A DNA stretch of 64,000 bases from Microbotryum silenes-acaulis (Eukaryota; Basidiomycota; Microbotryomycetes; Microbotryales; Microbotryaceae). A model generated the notes under the pieces. The model was not told where the DNA came from and searched no databases. It saw only the letters and a list, made by a program, of their open reading frames with translations. The stretch spans positions 310,001 to 374,000 of the forward strand of contig QPFY01000003.1 of the NCBI GenBank assembly GCA_003665825.1. The letters are read 5' to 3'. Below are positions 45,218 to 58,412 of this stretch, one piece after another (positions within the stretch are counted from its first letter, which is position 1; each line of letters opens with the position of its first letter). The position numbers and the translations under genes were made by a program.

Positions 45218-47459
45218 GACGACGGAGCGTAAGGATGGAGAGAGTTTGTTACTGGGTCTCAGAAAGGAGAGGAGTGAAGAAGGAAATTTGACGAAAGAGA
45301 GTGACAAGAAGGGAAGTGTGAAGAAGGAAGAAGAGCGGGAAGCACGGATGCTGTATTTGTCGATCAAGTCAGCTTTGGGTTTTTCGGTTGGGGGTTGGCG
45401 GGGGCCCCATGTGGAGGTCGCCTCGGTCCAAGGAAAACAAAAAAGGAAGGGCTTACAGGCTAGCCGTTCCGAAATTGTTGGACCATCAACATTACGGATT
45501 CAAAGACATCGCTCAGTGAGGGGATGTGCATTAACGGCTAGCGTGCCCCGTGATGGAGGGCGAGAGGGTGCGGCGAGCTCCGCCACTCCCCTACCCCGTC
45601 GTCGGCTGATCTGTGTCGGTCGGGCCGTTGCGCGGATGGAGACACTTCGCTCGGGTGCCTAGCTTGATTTTAGCGTAAGGCAAGGTTGGTGGCACCTCGC
45701 TTCATGCCATCATGCCCCGCCAATGGCACATCACCCAATTGCGCTTCCTTCGGCCGCGCTCCCCAGACCCGCCGATCACCTTTTTTCATTAAGAAGATCG
45801 AGGTTTAATTGAACTAGCGCCGATGTTTTGCTTCGCCGCGCGGGCGGGCACCGGGGCACGTCCTTGTAAGTCGCGAGGTCAACGACAACGACGTCAACGC
45901 CGGCCTTCTGCGTCGGCGTTGTGGGCCACCAGCTGCGAACGTCTTTGGGACGCTTACGCCCGGCGGAGGCAACGTTGCAGAGAAGCGCCTACACGGTTTT
46001 TTACGCGCCTTCTACATAGTGGTTCCAAAATAATGGGCCGCGCGATCACCCAACACACCTGAGTCAGCCACACAGCTTGGTGCCGCTAAACGTCAAGTTC
46101 AGCATTTCTCTCCGTCGGGGCAGTGGCGGCGATTACGAGCCGAGCTCAATAACGAACGGTGTTTCCCAGGAGATTCTGAGGCAAAAAAATATTTACATTT
46201 CGGCTGTCTTCAGAGCGCCGCCGGTTGGGTCTTGCATTAGGGTACACCGTGGGCTACCCCGGGCGAAAGTTCTTTCGCAGAGACCCCTGCCGAGATCATT
46301 GCGCCGCCTCGTGAGCAGCGAGGCGCGGAATAATTCCGGGGCTAGCTGTAAAGTCAATGATAGCCGTCTAGAAAGCCACGAAATTACGCCGGCTATCTTC
46401 GGCGGTACCTACCTAGCAAGCAAAGAACAGTGGAAGAAAAGCCTAGGTGACCGAACAGTTTACGGAGTCCGGACCCCGCTTGCGCCCTGTTGCCGAAGCG
46501 ACGGCCAACTCGATGTGCCTTGCTAGCGCGCGGGGTCGAGTGCGGGGCCCCGGGCTCGATCAAAATAATCGTACGATCCGATCGGAAGATGGGGAACCAG
46601 TGCTTCGGCTGAGTGCACGTCATCGTCAAACAGCTGCAGCCCGTGTCGGTTATTCCTTGCAGGGTCTGAGAGATGTCCTTGTAGAAGACTTTTCCTTTTG
46701 TTCTTCTGATGAATATCGGTGTCATTTGGAGCCCTTGGAGCAAAGTACATAGCTAGGTACCAAGCTACCGCCGCAACAGTGGCACTCATCGGCAATTTGC
46801 CTAGCACTTGCCTGCTTTCCAAGTGCTGAACCAGCACGCTCGACCATTATCCCTTCCCGCGGCTCTGTAATTCAGGAACCCATCTCAATACATTCGCGTG
46901 TCGACCGAGTTCGCCCCATCCTGGGAACCACGGAAGTGGACAAGGGGAGAAGATTTCACGTGGTGGCGCGCCAAGAGCCCCAAGTAGCGAGCCCCTGAAG
47001 CCGTAGGGACCGATCACTCACAGCTTCCTGTAACCAAGCCCGCGCTGATGCTCGAACGGCAAGCAGTCGTTTTCAGGCATCATGTAGAGAAATTCCAACA
47101 TCGACCGGACAATCTTTGCTCGCCGGCCCGCGCGAAATGTGGAACGACTGCCACCCAACGGCATCTGGTGGGTTGGTACATCCTCACATCTGACGAATGT
47201 CCCACAATCAATTACTTCTGGACCCTGCTTTGAATGCATATTAGCGTTGTAACACGCGGAGGTGAGGCCCACCCCATGAAAGCAAATCGACAGGGTCGCA
47301 CCGTCACGGTCCGACGCGCTCGCGAGCCGACGTGATGCACACAGGCCGGTTCATCTCACGCCGAAGCAGCGCCGTGCAGGTGACCCCTCTCGCTCATTCT
47401 TCATCTCGAACCATCCCATCGGATCAACGATCGACGAGCAACCACGGAAATCTTGCCTC
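45218..47459. other. Long gene-poor intergenic stretch
   Basis: About 2.2 kb, the largest region here without a recognised gene. The peroxygenase promoter occupies the left end. ORFs at 45823-46062, 46077-46526, 46393-46743 (minus) and 47018-47272 (minus) have no domain, no consistent splice pattern and odd composition. A short inverted repeat (GCCGCCTCG and CGAGGCGCGG around 46302-46330) is present. It may be degraded mobile DNA, but no TIRs or coding remnants could be identified. Confidence 0.55.
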
Positions 47460-48326
47460 ATGACAGCACAGACGTCGTCTGTATTCACCCTCTCCGACCA
47501 CCCTAGCTCTCGATCATCGACGCTCCTCTCAATATCGATCAAGTCCGAAGAGGACGAGACAGGAGAGACCGATCCGAAGCTCCTCGATCTCAGCTTGATC
47601 CGCAGCCATGATGGTGACGAGCCCGACCAAGAACCTGAAGAACTCGAAGCCTTTGCATTGAATGAGACGAGATTGATCTTATTGGGACAGGAGGTTGTTC
47701 AAGTCTCGTTGGATCTTGATGGGTGAGTGTCGCGCAGCTGTCCTCAAGTGAAGGCGATCCGGATTCGTGCGACACGAACGAGGCTCGTGCGACGTACGAC
47801 GGAGAGAGTGACCTCGGATCACCAAATATGTTGGACCGAGTACAGCACCCGCGAGACGGATTTGAAACCTTTGCTGCGGGTTTATGAGCAAAGACGTTTG
47901 CATATCACAGTGAGTAGCTCTTCTTTCGTCTGGATACGTCTGATCGGATTCTCGAACAAGGACGGGTCAGGCTTCGCTCTCTCCGACCTGACTCCACACA
48001 GCCAATTCCGCACCCATCCCTACCGTCAGGACATCATCGTCACCATCTTACACCTCCAACTCCATCACCATCCTCTTCCAGACCATTTCATTCTCGTCGA
48101 CTCGGAATTCGAACTCAACTGCTGTAAGTCTCTCGACCCTTCGTTCCAGCGAGACCCCTCCGAACAACAACTCCTGATCATTTTTCTCCTGCCATCTACA
48201 GATCAACAAAGTTGGGCTGTGATGCGATTGAGGTGGTCGTGGTCTTTGGACGGTCGGCCGATCGAGGGAAGGGAAAAAAAGTGGCGCTTCGTACTGGGTG
48301 CGCCTCTGAAACCAAGTCTCGTGTGA
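47460..48326 (+). CDS. Unrecognised multi-exon protein
   Basis: Exon 1 begins MTAQTSSVFTLSDHPSSRSS and contains FALNETRLILLGQEVVQVSL, ending at a GTGAGT donor near 47724. Later exons read QICWTEYSTRETDLKPLLRV, then THPYRQDIIVTILHLQLHHH, and after a GTAAGT...CAG intron QQSWAVMRLRWSWSLDGRPI, ending LVxVIW-like at 48326. The frame is open in a consistent set of segments and splice sites are plausible, but no domain or orthologue is recognised. It is convergent with RPT2. Exon 2 boundaries are uncertain. Confidence 0.5.
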
Positions 48327-48398
48327 TATGGCTTTTATCACATCACCTCCCGTTGAAGCATGCATGATGTCGCTTTGCTTTGCTTGCACGGGGTCCTA

Positions 48399-50486
<2,088 letters not shown>

Positions 50487-50904
50487 GTCGGATCAAGCGA
50501 TGACGAGCAAAAGTGGGGTGGTGGACGGGAGCGCAAGCCGGATCACTTGACGAGCGACGCAGTGGCCGCGTCACCGCTCGAACCGATTTCAAAGCCAGGC
50601 CCAGCCAGTAATTTACCTATACGAGCGAAAATCGGGAAACGACCACGGATGAATCGTTGGACTAGTGCAAGTGAATCAGAATGTTCTGGGTTGTGTCTAC
50701 CTGGTCGGTCGGGACGGAAATACAACACCGAAAAGAGGTCCGAGCGGCCGCAGCAGCCACTCAGAAACTATCTCTTTTACAGCCCGAAACGAAGCACGTT
50801 GATAGCAATGAGTATAGTACCTCCAAGGCAAGGTGAGATTGGTTTACAACAAGTGATTTGCACGGGTACAAAAAACAAAAAAGCATGACTTCAACGAAGC
50901 GCTC
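50487..50904. other. RPT2 promoter and H2A 3' flank
   Basis: A 418 bp spacer between two minus-strand genes. It contains the RPT2 leader and the H2A 3' UTR. No gene or repeat is seen; I did not find a metazoan-type histone 3' stem-loop, which is expected for fungi. Confidence 0.65.
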
Positions 50905-51476
50905 TCAAGCATCGGCGCCAATCTTCTCTCCCTTCTTGCTCTTACTGTCAGGCACGTAATGTAAGAAAGCACAATCAGCAATCAAGTTTAGGCTAAGTCA
51001 TGCAGAATTACTCACGTCGGCAAGAGTTCGGAGTGAATGTTGGGCAACACACCACCTTGCGAGATGACGACGGCGCCGAGAAGACGGTTCAACTCCTCGT
51101 CGTTGCGGATCGCGAGTTGCAAGTGACGAGGGATGATACGCGACTTTTTGTTATCACGAGCGGCGTTACCGGCCAATTCGAGGATCTCGGCGGCCAGGTA
51201 TTCGAGCACGGCGGCGAGGTAGACAGGCGCACCGGCACCGACGCGTTGGGCGTAGTTGCCTCGGCGCAACAATCGATGGATACGACCGACGGGGAATTGA
51301 AGACCGGCCTTGGACGATCGCGACTGAGTCTTGGAGTCGGCTCCAGCCTTAGCCTTTCCACCTGAGTAGCGGAGAAGACGGAGAACGGATCAGTAACCTG
51401 CGCCAAAGTCGACGCCGATGAGGCTGAGGGGACAGAGCGAGTTCAGCAGCATACCTGATTTGCCACCGGAAGACAT
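50905..51476 (-). CDS. Histone H2A
   Basis: Three exons. Exon 1 (MSSGGKSG) ends at a GTATGC donor. Exon 2 holds the histone fold: [80 protein letters not shown]. The last exon, after GTGAGT...CAG, completes [16 protein letters not shown] and stops (TGA, 50907-50905). It is canonical H2A by core sequence, not H2A.Z. The C terminus lacks the SQ(E/D)-hydrophobic motif that most fungal H2As carry for damage-dependent phosphorylation. It is divergently paired with H2B across a 478 bp shared promoter. Confidence 0.95.
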
Positions 51477-51954
51477 GTTGTTTAGAAGGGTGTGGGTGGT
51501 TGGGGGTGAGGTTTGGGGATGAGAGTGTGTTATACGAAGAGAGCAGTTGTGTGAAGGAAGAAGCAAAGGGAGAAGCGAGCCCAACTCACGAACTCAACTC
51601 AGTTGGCGAGTCCGGAATTGTGCACTATTGCGCAAGGCGGTCGAGCATGACTTGAGTTAGGTGATTCGGCCAGCTTGGCTTGGACACCGTGGCCAACGCC
51701 GGCTAGCGCGCCCGCAGAGGCGCTGACGTGGGCTGACGTGGACCCATTATGCCAGCGTGGCGCCAGCGTGGCACACGTCACGAAAACAAGCACCCAAGTT
51801 ACCGCTCTGTTTCCACGCGCTTACAAAAATCGAACTCCATCACCTCACGCGCTCCAACAACTCTCTCCTTCCTCCTCATCACAAGTCTCAAACTTTGCCG
51901 CTCCCAACCCACCACGACACCACACCACCCAACCACCTAACCACCTCATCCACG
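51477..51954. promoter_or_regulatory. Shared divergent H2A-H2B promoter with paired tandem motifs
   Basis: Within 51720-51775 two different motifs each occur twice in tandem: GCTGACGTGG (twice, 51722-51741) and GCCAGCGTGGC (twice, around 51751-51773). TGACGT is a CRE/ATF-type core and GCCAGCGTGGC is near-palindromic. Placed between two co-expressed core histone genes, they are good candidates for histone-specific upstream sequences. Function is inferred from position only. Confidence 0.6.
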
Positions 51955-52551
51955 ATGGCTCCTCCTTCCAAAGTCGCCGAAAAGAAGCCCGCCTCGACCG
52001 CCGGCAAGGCCCCTGCCTCCAAGGCCCCCGCTGGCAAAGCCCCCGCCAAGAAGGCCGTCAAGAAGGCCCCCGCCGCCGATGGTGACAAGAAGAAGAAGCG
52101 CAAGGTCCGAAAGGAGACCTACTCGTCGTACATCTAGTCAGTCGCTCTTTCCCCTTCCACTCGCAGCGACCGTCTGCGAACGAGGCACTTACCTCCCTCC
52201 TGGCCTCGTCGCTACAGCAAAGTGTTGAAGCAAGTCCACCCCGACACGGGTATCTCGAACAAGGCGATGCTCATCCTCAACTCGTTCGTCAACGACATCT
52301 TCGAGCGTATCTCCCTCGAGGCTTCCAAGCTCGCGACCTACAACAACAAGGCGACGATCTCGTCACGCGAGATCCAGACCTCGGTTCGCTTGATCCTCCC
52401 TGGAGAGTTGTCCAAGCACGCCATCTCGGAAGGCACCAAGGGTGAGTCGGCCGGTGACAACATCGCTTTCGGTGATCCCCTTTCCGTTGATTCTGACGTG
52501 ATCTGTTGCGTTCTCCCAGCCGTCACCAAGTTCTCTTCGGGATCCAAGTAA
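51955..52551 (+). CDS. Histone H2B
   Basis: Three exons, 51955-52136, 52218-52441 and 52520-52551, joined in frame. The N-terminal tail is Lys/Ala/Pro-rich ([36 protein letters not shown]). The fold reads [40 protein letters not shown] and [20 protein letters not shown], and the C terminus is [17 protein letters not shown], with the Lys equivalent to the ubiquitinated residue (AVTKF). Packs with H2A in the nucleosome. Transcribed away from the adjacent H2A gene. Confidence 0.96.
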
Positions 52552-52866
52552 AGCAGACGGATGATTACTGTCGACTCTCCTTTCAGCATGTAGAACTTTT
52601 TGCGCATTGTTGTAACATCAGTTGTCAACCCAAACTCCAGATCACTCGGCTCGTCACGGCTTGCAGCAGCCGTTTGGAAAGCCTTGACTTGTTCGAACCC
52701 CACTTGCAACTGGGCAAATTTTGAGACGAAGCGACCGCTGGAACGACGCTGAAAGATGTCTGGTCTTCCCCCATTTGAATACACGAGACCGTCCGTGTCA
52801 ATTATTCCTGATATTTTACGGTATACTGGCTATACATCGATCTACCCTTGTAAGACAACGCTTTGC
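52552..52866. other. Intergenic region between convergent H2B and kinase genes
   Basis: A 315 bp region with the 3' ends of the H2B and TDA10-like genes. No gene or repeat seen. Confidence 0.7.
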
Positions 52867-54267
52867 CTACCCAAACCGAGGCTCAGTGCTAGTGGCCGAG
52901 TCGGATTGTGTCTGATCCTCCGTCGCGACCACCTCCCTCTCCCTCCCCGCGACCAGCTTCAAAACCTGCCCAAACCACCTCGTGTCCTTTGATTGTATCC
53001 CCGATTGAAAGAGTTCGTAAGAAGGCATGTACCTAAATCGGGGCATTCAGTTCCGAGTGAATGGGTCAATTTCGCGGCGAAAGGCTTGGAAAAACGAAAG
53101 GGAAAAGTCAAACTTGCCTGCCAATGAATTGCCGAACTTGTTCGTCGGTCATGCCAACCCCACCGTTCTTGGACTTCATCTTATGTTCTTGCTACTCGTA
53201 AAAAATGCCGAATGAAAAAAAGGTTTGAGAGATGGGAAAAAGGGTCAGTTCCCTGAGCGTGAGCAGGGAGGGCAAATTCGAAGTCCTGTTCCTTCCCAGC
53301 CCATTCGAGTCGATGAGACGAGGCACGTCTCCATTTCTTCCGGAGCCAACACTTTGAAAAGGACGTACCTCCAATCTCCATTGCCAAACATAACTCATAC
53401 CCTTCGGTTCAATCTGCACGAAACAATCCAAAAAGCTCCACAAATCCTTGGCATAATTCGCCAACCTCTCATTAACCCAAAGTAAGTGATTTAATGAGTG
53501 TTCGATGAAGAAGGGCGTTTCGTAATCGAGGTGTTGGGCCGCGTAGGTCTTGGGGTTTGGGGAGGTGGTGGTGTACAGTTGGGTGAGGGTTGAAGGATCG
53601 AGGGGTTGGAATCCTACACACCATCCTTCAAAGAGGACGATGTCGATCGGACCCTGAACAGGGATCGTTTCTTTTGCTCGGTCGCCTTGTCCGTCGTGTA
53701 GGGACTTGTCGTAAGTTGGTAACTCGACCACCTTGGATTCGTTTGAAGGCCCATTGATCCTAGCAAGGGAGGAGAGGACCGATACCCCCAAGGCTAAATC
53801 ATGCGTCCCGGGTTGACCACGACCTTGGATCAACTTGTTCGTCGGATGGGTAGCAGCGAGGGATTGGAGTTTCGCATGCGGGAGATAGAGCTCGTCGAGG
53901 GATAGGGAGGCCGTTCGCAAGGGGGCTAGTTGGGTCGGCAGTTGGGAGACGAGGTGCGATTTGCCTGACTCGGTGTGGGGGGAAAAGGCCCGGGGTGTGG
54001 GCGTTCGGGGAGTATACGGTGTAAACTTTGCGCCGTCAGCTCAAATTGTCGCTCACTTTGGACACCCACCGCCATAATACCTAGTGACCTACCTGATCCC
54101 TGCGGCCCTTGAACCCCCACAACCAACGGTGGGGTCGGCTTGGTCGAACCGTTCTTCGCCGTCCACGACGAACGATGTTGAGCCAAGCGCGCGAGGATAA
54201 AGTCCGTCGCGAGTTGGGCGGCTCGCGCTCCGTTGTCACCGATGATGGGGTTGCTGATGGGAGGCAT
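52867..54267 (-). CDS. TDA10 / glycerate-kinase-like P-loop kinase
   Basis: Start ATG at 54267 (MPPISNPIIGDNGARAAQL), stop TAG at 52869-52867. The Walker A motif GVQGPQGSGKS is split by an intron. Downstream are SLSLDELYLPHAKLQSLA, PTNKLIQGRGQPGTHDLALG, PIDIVLFEGWCVGFQPLDP and VNERLANYAKDLWSFLDCFV, then HKMKSKNGGVGMTDEQVRQF and a final exon YMPSYELFQSGIQSKDTRWF. This set matches fungal Tda10 and plant-type D-glycerate 3-kinase proteins; the exact substrate in fungi is not established. The intron before the last exon (53117-53035) starts GCAAGT, a GC-AG intron with the strong CAG/GCAAGT donor context. The upstream in-frame extension has no ATG. Confidence 0.85.
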
Positions 54268-54461
54268 CTTGGAAACGGGTTTCGGTGGGATAGTGATGGT
54301 GAAGGGTGAAGGGTGAAGGGGGAGCAGAGGCTGCGGAGCTGAGCAAACCGTGGTCGGTCCTGAGTACGTCACTTTGGGCCGCTTGTGGGGTATTACCGAG
54401 TTCACAACGATTTGAATGCCGTCATTAATCGTAAAGCTTCCATGCAGAATTAATACTTCCG

Positions 54462-56718
54462 ATGCAAATTCCCCGCGCCCAACCCGATCGGCGCACTCCC
54501 CTTCTCGCCGTCTCGTCTCGCTCCATCAAGTCTGAGGGAATGGTCGGCCCCACCACGACGCGCTACCTCCTAGGTCGCGTCTACACCAAGCTACCCTGCA
54601 CCTGTTCAAAACGATACAACGTCTACCGCTCTTATTCGACCGCCCGTAATAGCGCGATCGACGAGGATGCTCATTCGCAACCACCATTAGAAGCAATTCC
54701 TGGTCCGAGCACGCCCCAATCGTCGACGGCCAAGAGTGATTGGAAGAGAAGACAGGTGAAAACTGAAGAAGGGTTGTACTTTTTGAGGGTAGCGAATGAC
54801 TTGCTGATCCATTTCATATGGCACACCCCCTAGGAAGGCTCGAATTTCATCGACACCCTCTCGGTCGCTTTGTTCTCTGGAAAGGGAGGCGCAGGAGGCG
54901 TTTCTTTTCATCGGGAAAAGTTCATGGTGAGGAAAAGTAACGCAAACTATATAAACCACTTTCTCCTTCCCGAAACTGAAGCCCCCACAACCCCCTGAGA
55001 AAAGGCGCGAGGTCCCCCCTCAGGAGGTCCAGGAGGTCAAGGTGGATCGGTCTACCTCGTCTCCACACCAACGGTCACGTCCCTCTCCCATCTTCCCATG
55101 ACCCTCCGAGCAGGACGAGGTGGTTCAGGTGGTAGCAAATGGTTAGCCGGTAAGAATGGCCAAGACGTCTTTCTTCGCGTACCCCTCGGCACCGTCGTAC
55201 GGGAAGTTCGACGCAGGGAGAACGAATTGGATTCGTTGAAAGAGGAACGTGACGATTTGGAAATGGCTTACCAAGTCAACGAAGTGCGCTTACAAGAAGC
55301 GCAAAAGAGGACGTTGAGATGGGACGAGTGGAAAAAGGGCAAAGATCGGGCGGATAAGTTGGGGGAGGATTGGCACATCTTTCCGGAGGAAGAAGAGGTC
55401 GAGTTCGATCCTTTTGTCATGGCCGCTCATGAGAGGGTCAGGAAGGACTTGTTCGTGCTTTACCCCATGGCGGATTTGGCGAGTCATCCTTCGTTCCTCT
55501 TGGCCGAGAATCAACTCTTGAACAAGTTGCTTGCGAGAAAAGGAGGGATCCCGGGCCGTAAAGTGAGACGAAGGAGGAAGAGGGGTAGTCCCGTCGAGGC
55601 GGAAGCACCCCCTTTGTACCTCGACCTCAAGACGGCAACACCGTTATCGGAACCTATTCTACTTTTGGCGGGTGGGGAACCTGGGTTGGGTAATCCGAGC
55701 TTTCAGGCCGCGGATGATCGATCGCCCAAATATGCGACGAGGGGTGGGGACGGCGAAATGATGAGGTTGGAATTGGAGGTCAAGGCTGGGGGGGAGGTCG
55801 GACTGGTCGGAATGCCGAATGCGGGCAAGTCGTGAGTACATTCTGCTCATTCCACTCGGCGTGTAAGCGCATACAGCTGATCCTCACCACCACCCCTACA
55901 TCGAGACCAGAACCCTGCTCCGAGCTCTAACGTCCTCCACACCGCGCGTCGCCTCGTACGCCTTCACAACCCTCAATCCGCACCACGGCACCTGCGTCCT
56001 CTACTCTGACCACACCTTTTCCGGACCCCGAGGAACGATCTCCGATACGAGTTCGTTACCCGAGGAATTCTCCGCCGATTCACCACGAATCATCAAACCG
56101 CGTCGTTCGACGCGATCCGAAGACGACCCGCCGCAACCCGAACGTATCGAAGTGATGCGCTTCACCATCACTGACAATCCAGGGTTGGTCGAACGTTCGG
56201 CGCAAAATGTTGGATTAGGTCACGCCTTCCTTCGGCACTTGGAACGTTGTAGGGCTTTGGTTTACGTCGTCGATCTTGCGGGGGAGGTGGAGCCGCTGAG
56301 TGCTTTGAAGGCTTTGAAGGTCGAGTTGGAGGAATATGATCGCTTGAAAGGGACGGGGTTGAGAGGGAGCGTCAGAGGGGTCGTGGTCAATAAGGCGGAT
56401 TTGTTTGGTGGGGAGGAAGGAACGACCGAGGGGGAAGTGGATGAGGATCAAGGCCTTGCGCGAGCGTCGGTCAAAGAAGGACAGAGGAAGTTATCCGAGG
56501 TCATCCAATGGGTTCAGCAACTCGAGCACGAAATGGGAGTGGACAAGGGGTCGATCTGGGTCACCCCTGTTTCGGCGAAGAAGAGGGAAAACATGAAGAG
56601 TCTGGTCAACAAGTTGGCAGAGACGGTGGAGAAGGAAAGAGAGGTGGCGAGATTGGAGGAAGAGAGGGAGGAGAGGGAAAGGCAGGAGGAGCGGGAGAGC
56701 CTGATCAAGGGGATCTGA
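54462..56718 (+). CDS. MTG2: Mitochondrial Obg-family GTPase
   Basis: The N-terminal about 100 residues are basic and Ser/Thr-rich, consistent with a mitochondrial presequence. The Obg fold follows: LFSGKGGAGGVSFHREKF, GGPGGQGGSVYLVSTPTVT and AGKNGQDVFLRVPLGTVVRE. Then a Lys/Glu-rich insertion of about 145 residues (about 55206-55650), the rest of the Obg fold (LLLAGGEPGLGNPSF), and the G domain: GMPNAGKS (G1), TDNPGLVE (G3), VVNKADLF (G4), TPVSAKK (G5). Family members assist assembly of the mitochondrial large ribosomal subunit. The C terminus is a highly charged coil. Four or more exons; the G1 motif is split by an intron directly after GKS. Confidence 0.93.
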
Positions 56719-56938
56719 TGCGGGGCGATTGTGTAGCATGTTTCGATCTCGTTTCTATCGTGTTTCCATCAAGCTCTTGCAATATAACTGCTCCTCTGCA
56801 TGTCTGCACCTTCACCCTCGCCGAATTTTGAGTGCTGCATTCTCAACTCATTAATCGCCCTAGCTTTGCGCAATGAAAAGAAACGATGCTCTATATTAAG
56901 TTCTTCGCTCTCAAGTCCTACATCTCAAGCACAATGAA

Positions 56939-58175
56939 CTAATCGAGCAAGGCTTTTGTCTTTTCCTCAATCTTGCCGACCGTCGTTGAAGATTTCGAGT
57001 TGGCATAACTCAAGTAGGCGCTACAGGAGGGGACAGCAGAAGAGCTTCGCGTCAGTCAAAGAAAGCGAACCATAACATGATAATCGGAAGCATGCACTCA
57101 CTTCCAGAACAATGACACCACATTGACCAAAACCAACCTCAAATGTGCGGGCACGATCGCGAAATTGGCAATCTGTACGGGGATGAACAAGCCCCAATTT
57201 TTCTGCAACGTCGGCCACCAAGCGGAACGGACGCGTTCTTTCGCGCCTTGGATCCCTTGGCCTTCGGACAGGGCCATGGAGGTGTAGAAGACGCTGACGA
57301 GGACGGGGGTGAGGACGAATTGGTCCAGGCCGACGCGGGTGGCGACGACTGTAAGGGTTTTGAGGGGGCAGTAGCGACGAGAGTACGTTAGATAGACGGA
57401 TAACGTAGGTGGACGATCTGGGACGTACGAGCTGGTTTGGACTTGAGTTTAATCCCCTCGAGCATTTGGTACCACCTCGTCACGACAGGGGCAAAGATGA
57501 TACCTGATTGAAGAATGAGGCGGAGACCGACGAGATTAGCCGAGAGCGACAAAATTGGACGAGGGGACTGGTTCGTTGATGAGGTGATGGCGTCGTGTGC
57601 TCACCTCCATATAAAGCAAGACGAGCTGTTCGTACGACCTGAAACAGCGCAGTTCAGGAGGTCTCGGTGTCAGCTTGATCAATGGGGCCTCCGGTTCGAC
57701 CACACGGGTCGATGACGTAGTTGGACTTGGAACTCGCACGAGGTTGGGAGAGGCGGACGAGCAAAACCTCGACGTGGACACGAAATACTCACATCATGGT
57801 TCATTCCTTTTTTATCCACGGCCTGTTGAGCCAACACATCGCCTGCTCCGAACAGGGTAGCTGTAGCGTTGGGCAGCTCAGGATCAGCTCTCTGGTCAGA
57901 TTGCTCCGTCGCCGAGTCTGGCGGTGTTTCGGCCGGTGCGGAGCTGTAGAATGTCCCGGATAAGGTTTGGTAAGGCGTTATGTACCTGCAGTAGCTGATC
58001 CGGCCAGGTAGGGTCTCGCCACTCTAAGGGGGAAAACCCGGGCTATCAGTGATAAGGTCTGCAGCTCGTAGCTCCGCTCGGATTGCGAAGGTCGAGTGCG
58101 GAGCCAGTCGTTGCGGGGGAGGATGATCATTGCAACTTACAATGCGGCGTTGTAAGAGCGCAAGAGACTGGCCAT
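56939..58175 (-). CDS. Mpv17/PMP22-family membrane protein (SYM1-like)
   Basis: Start MASLLRSYNAAL at 58175 and stop TAG at 56941-56939. Exons encode GSATAGTLFGAGDVLAQQAV-like sequence near 57850, then RTARLALYG, FAPVVTRWYQMLEGIKLKSK, RVGLDQFVLTPVLVSVFYTS, AKERVRSAWWPTLQKNWGLF, IPVQIANFAIVPAHLRLVLV and NVVSLFWSAYLSYANS. The WWPTL and NVVSLFW signatures with four hydrophobic segments define the Mpv17/PMP22 family of inner mitochondrial or peroxisomal membrane proteins. Yeast Sym1 is needed for growth on ethanol under heat stress. Organelle cannot be decided here. Confidence 0.88.
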
Positions 58176-58412
58176 GTTAAGAAAGGGTATAGCTGAGGTG
58201 AGGCAGGGAGACAGACGGGGATCGCTCAGTGCACTCACTACGTAGCGCGGAGATGGCTCTCTCGCACCCAAACTAGAGTCCGTGCGCGCGCGCGAACGAT
58301 CGACAATTGGTCGACTTGCACGATCTGCTCAGCGCTCAGCTGCGGTTCCTTTCTCCTACGACTGCGTCTACCTTTGGCTCATTGTAGCCGCTCGAAAGGC
58401 GTTCAGAAGATA

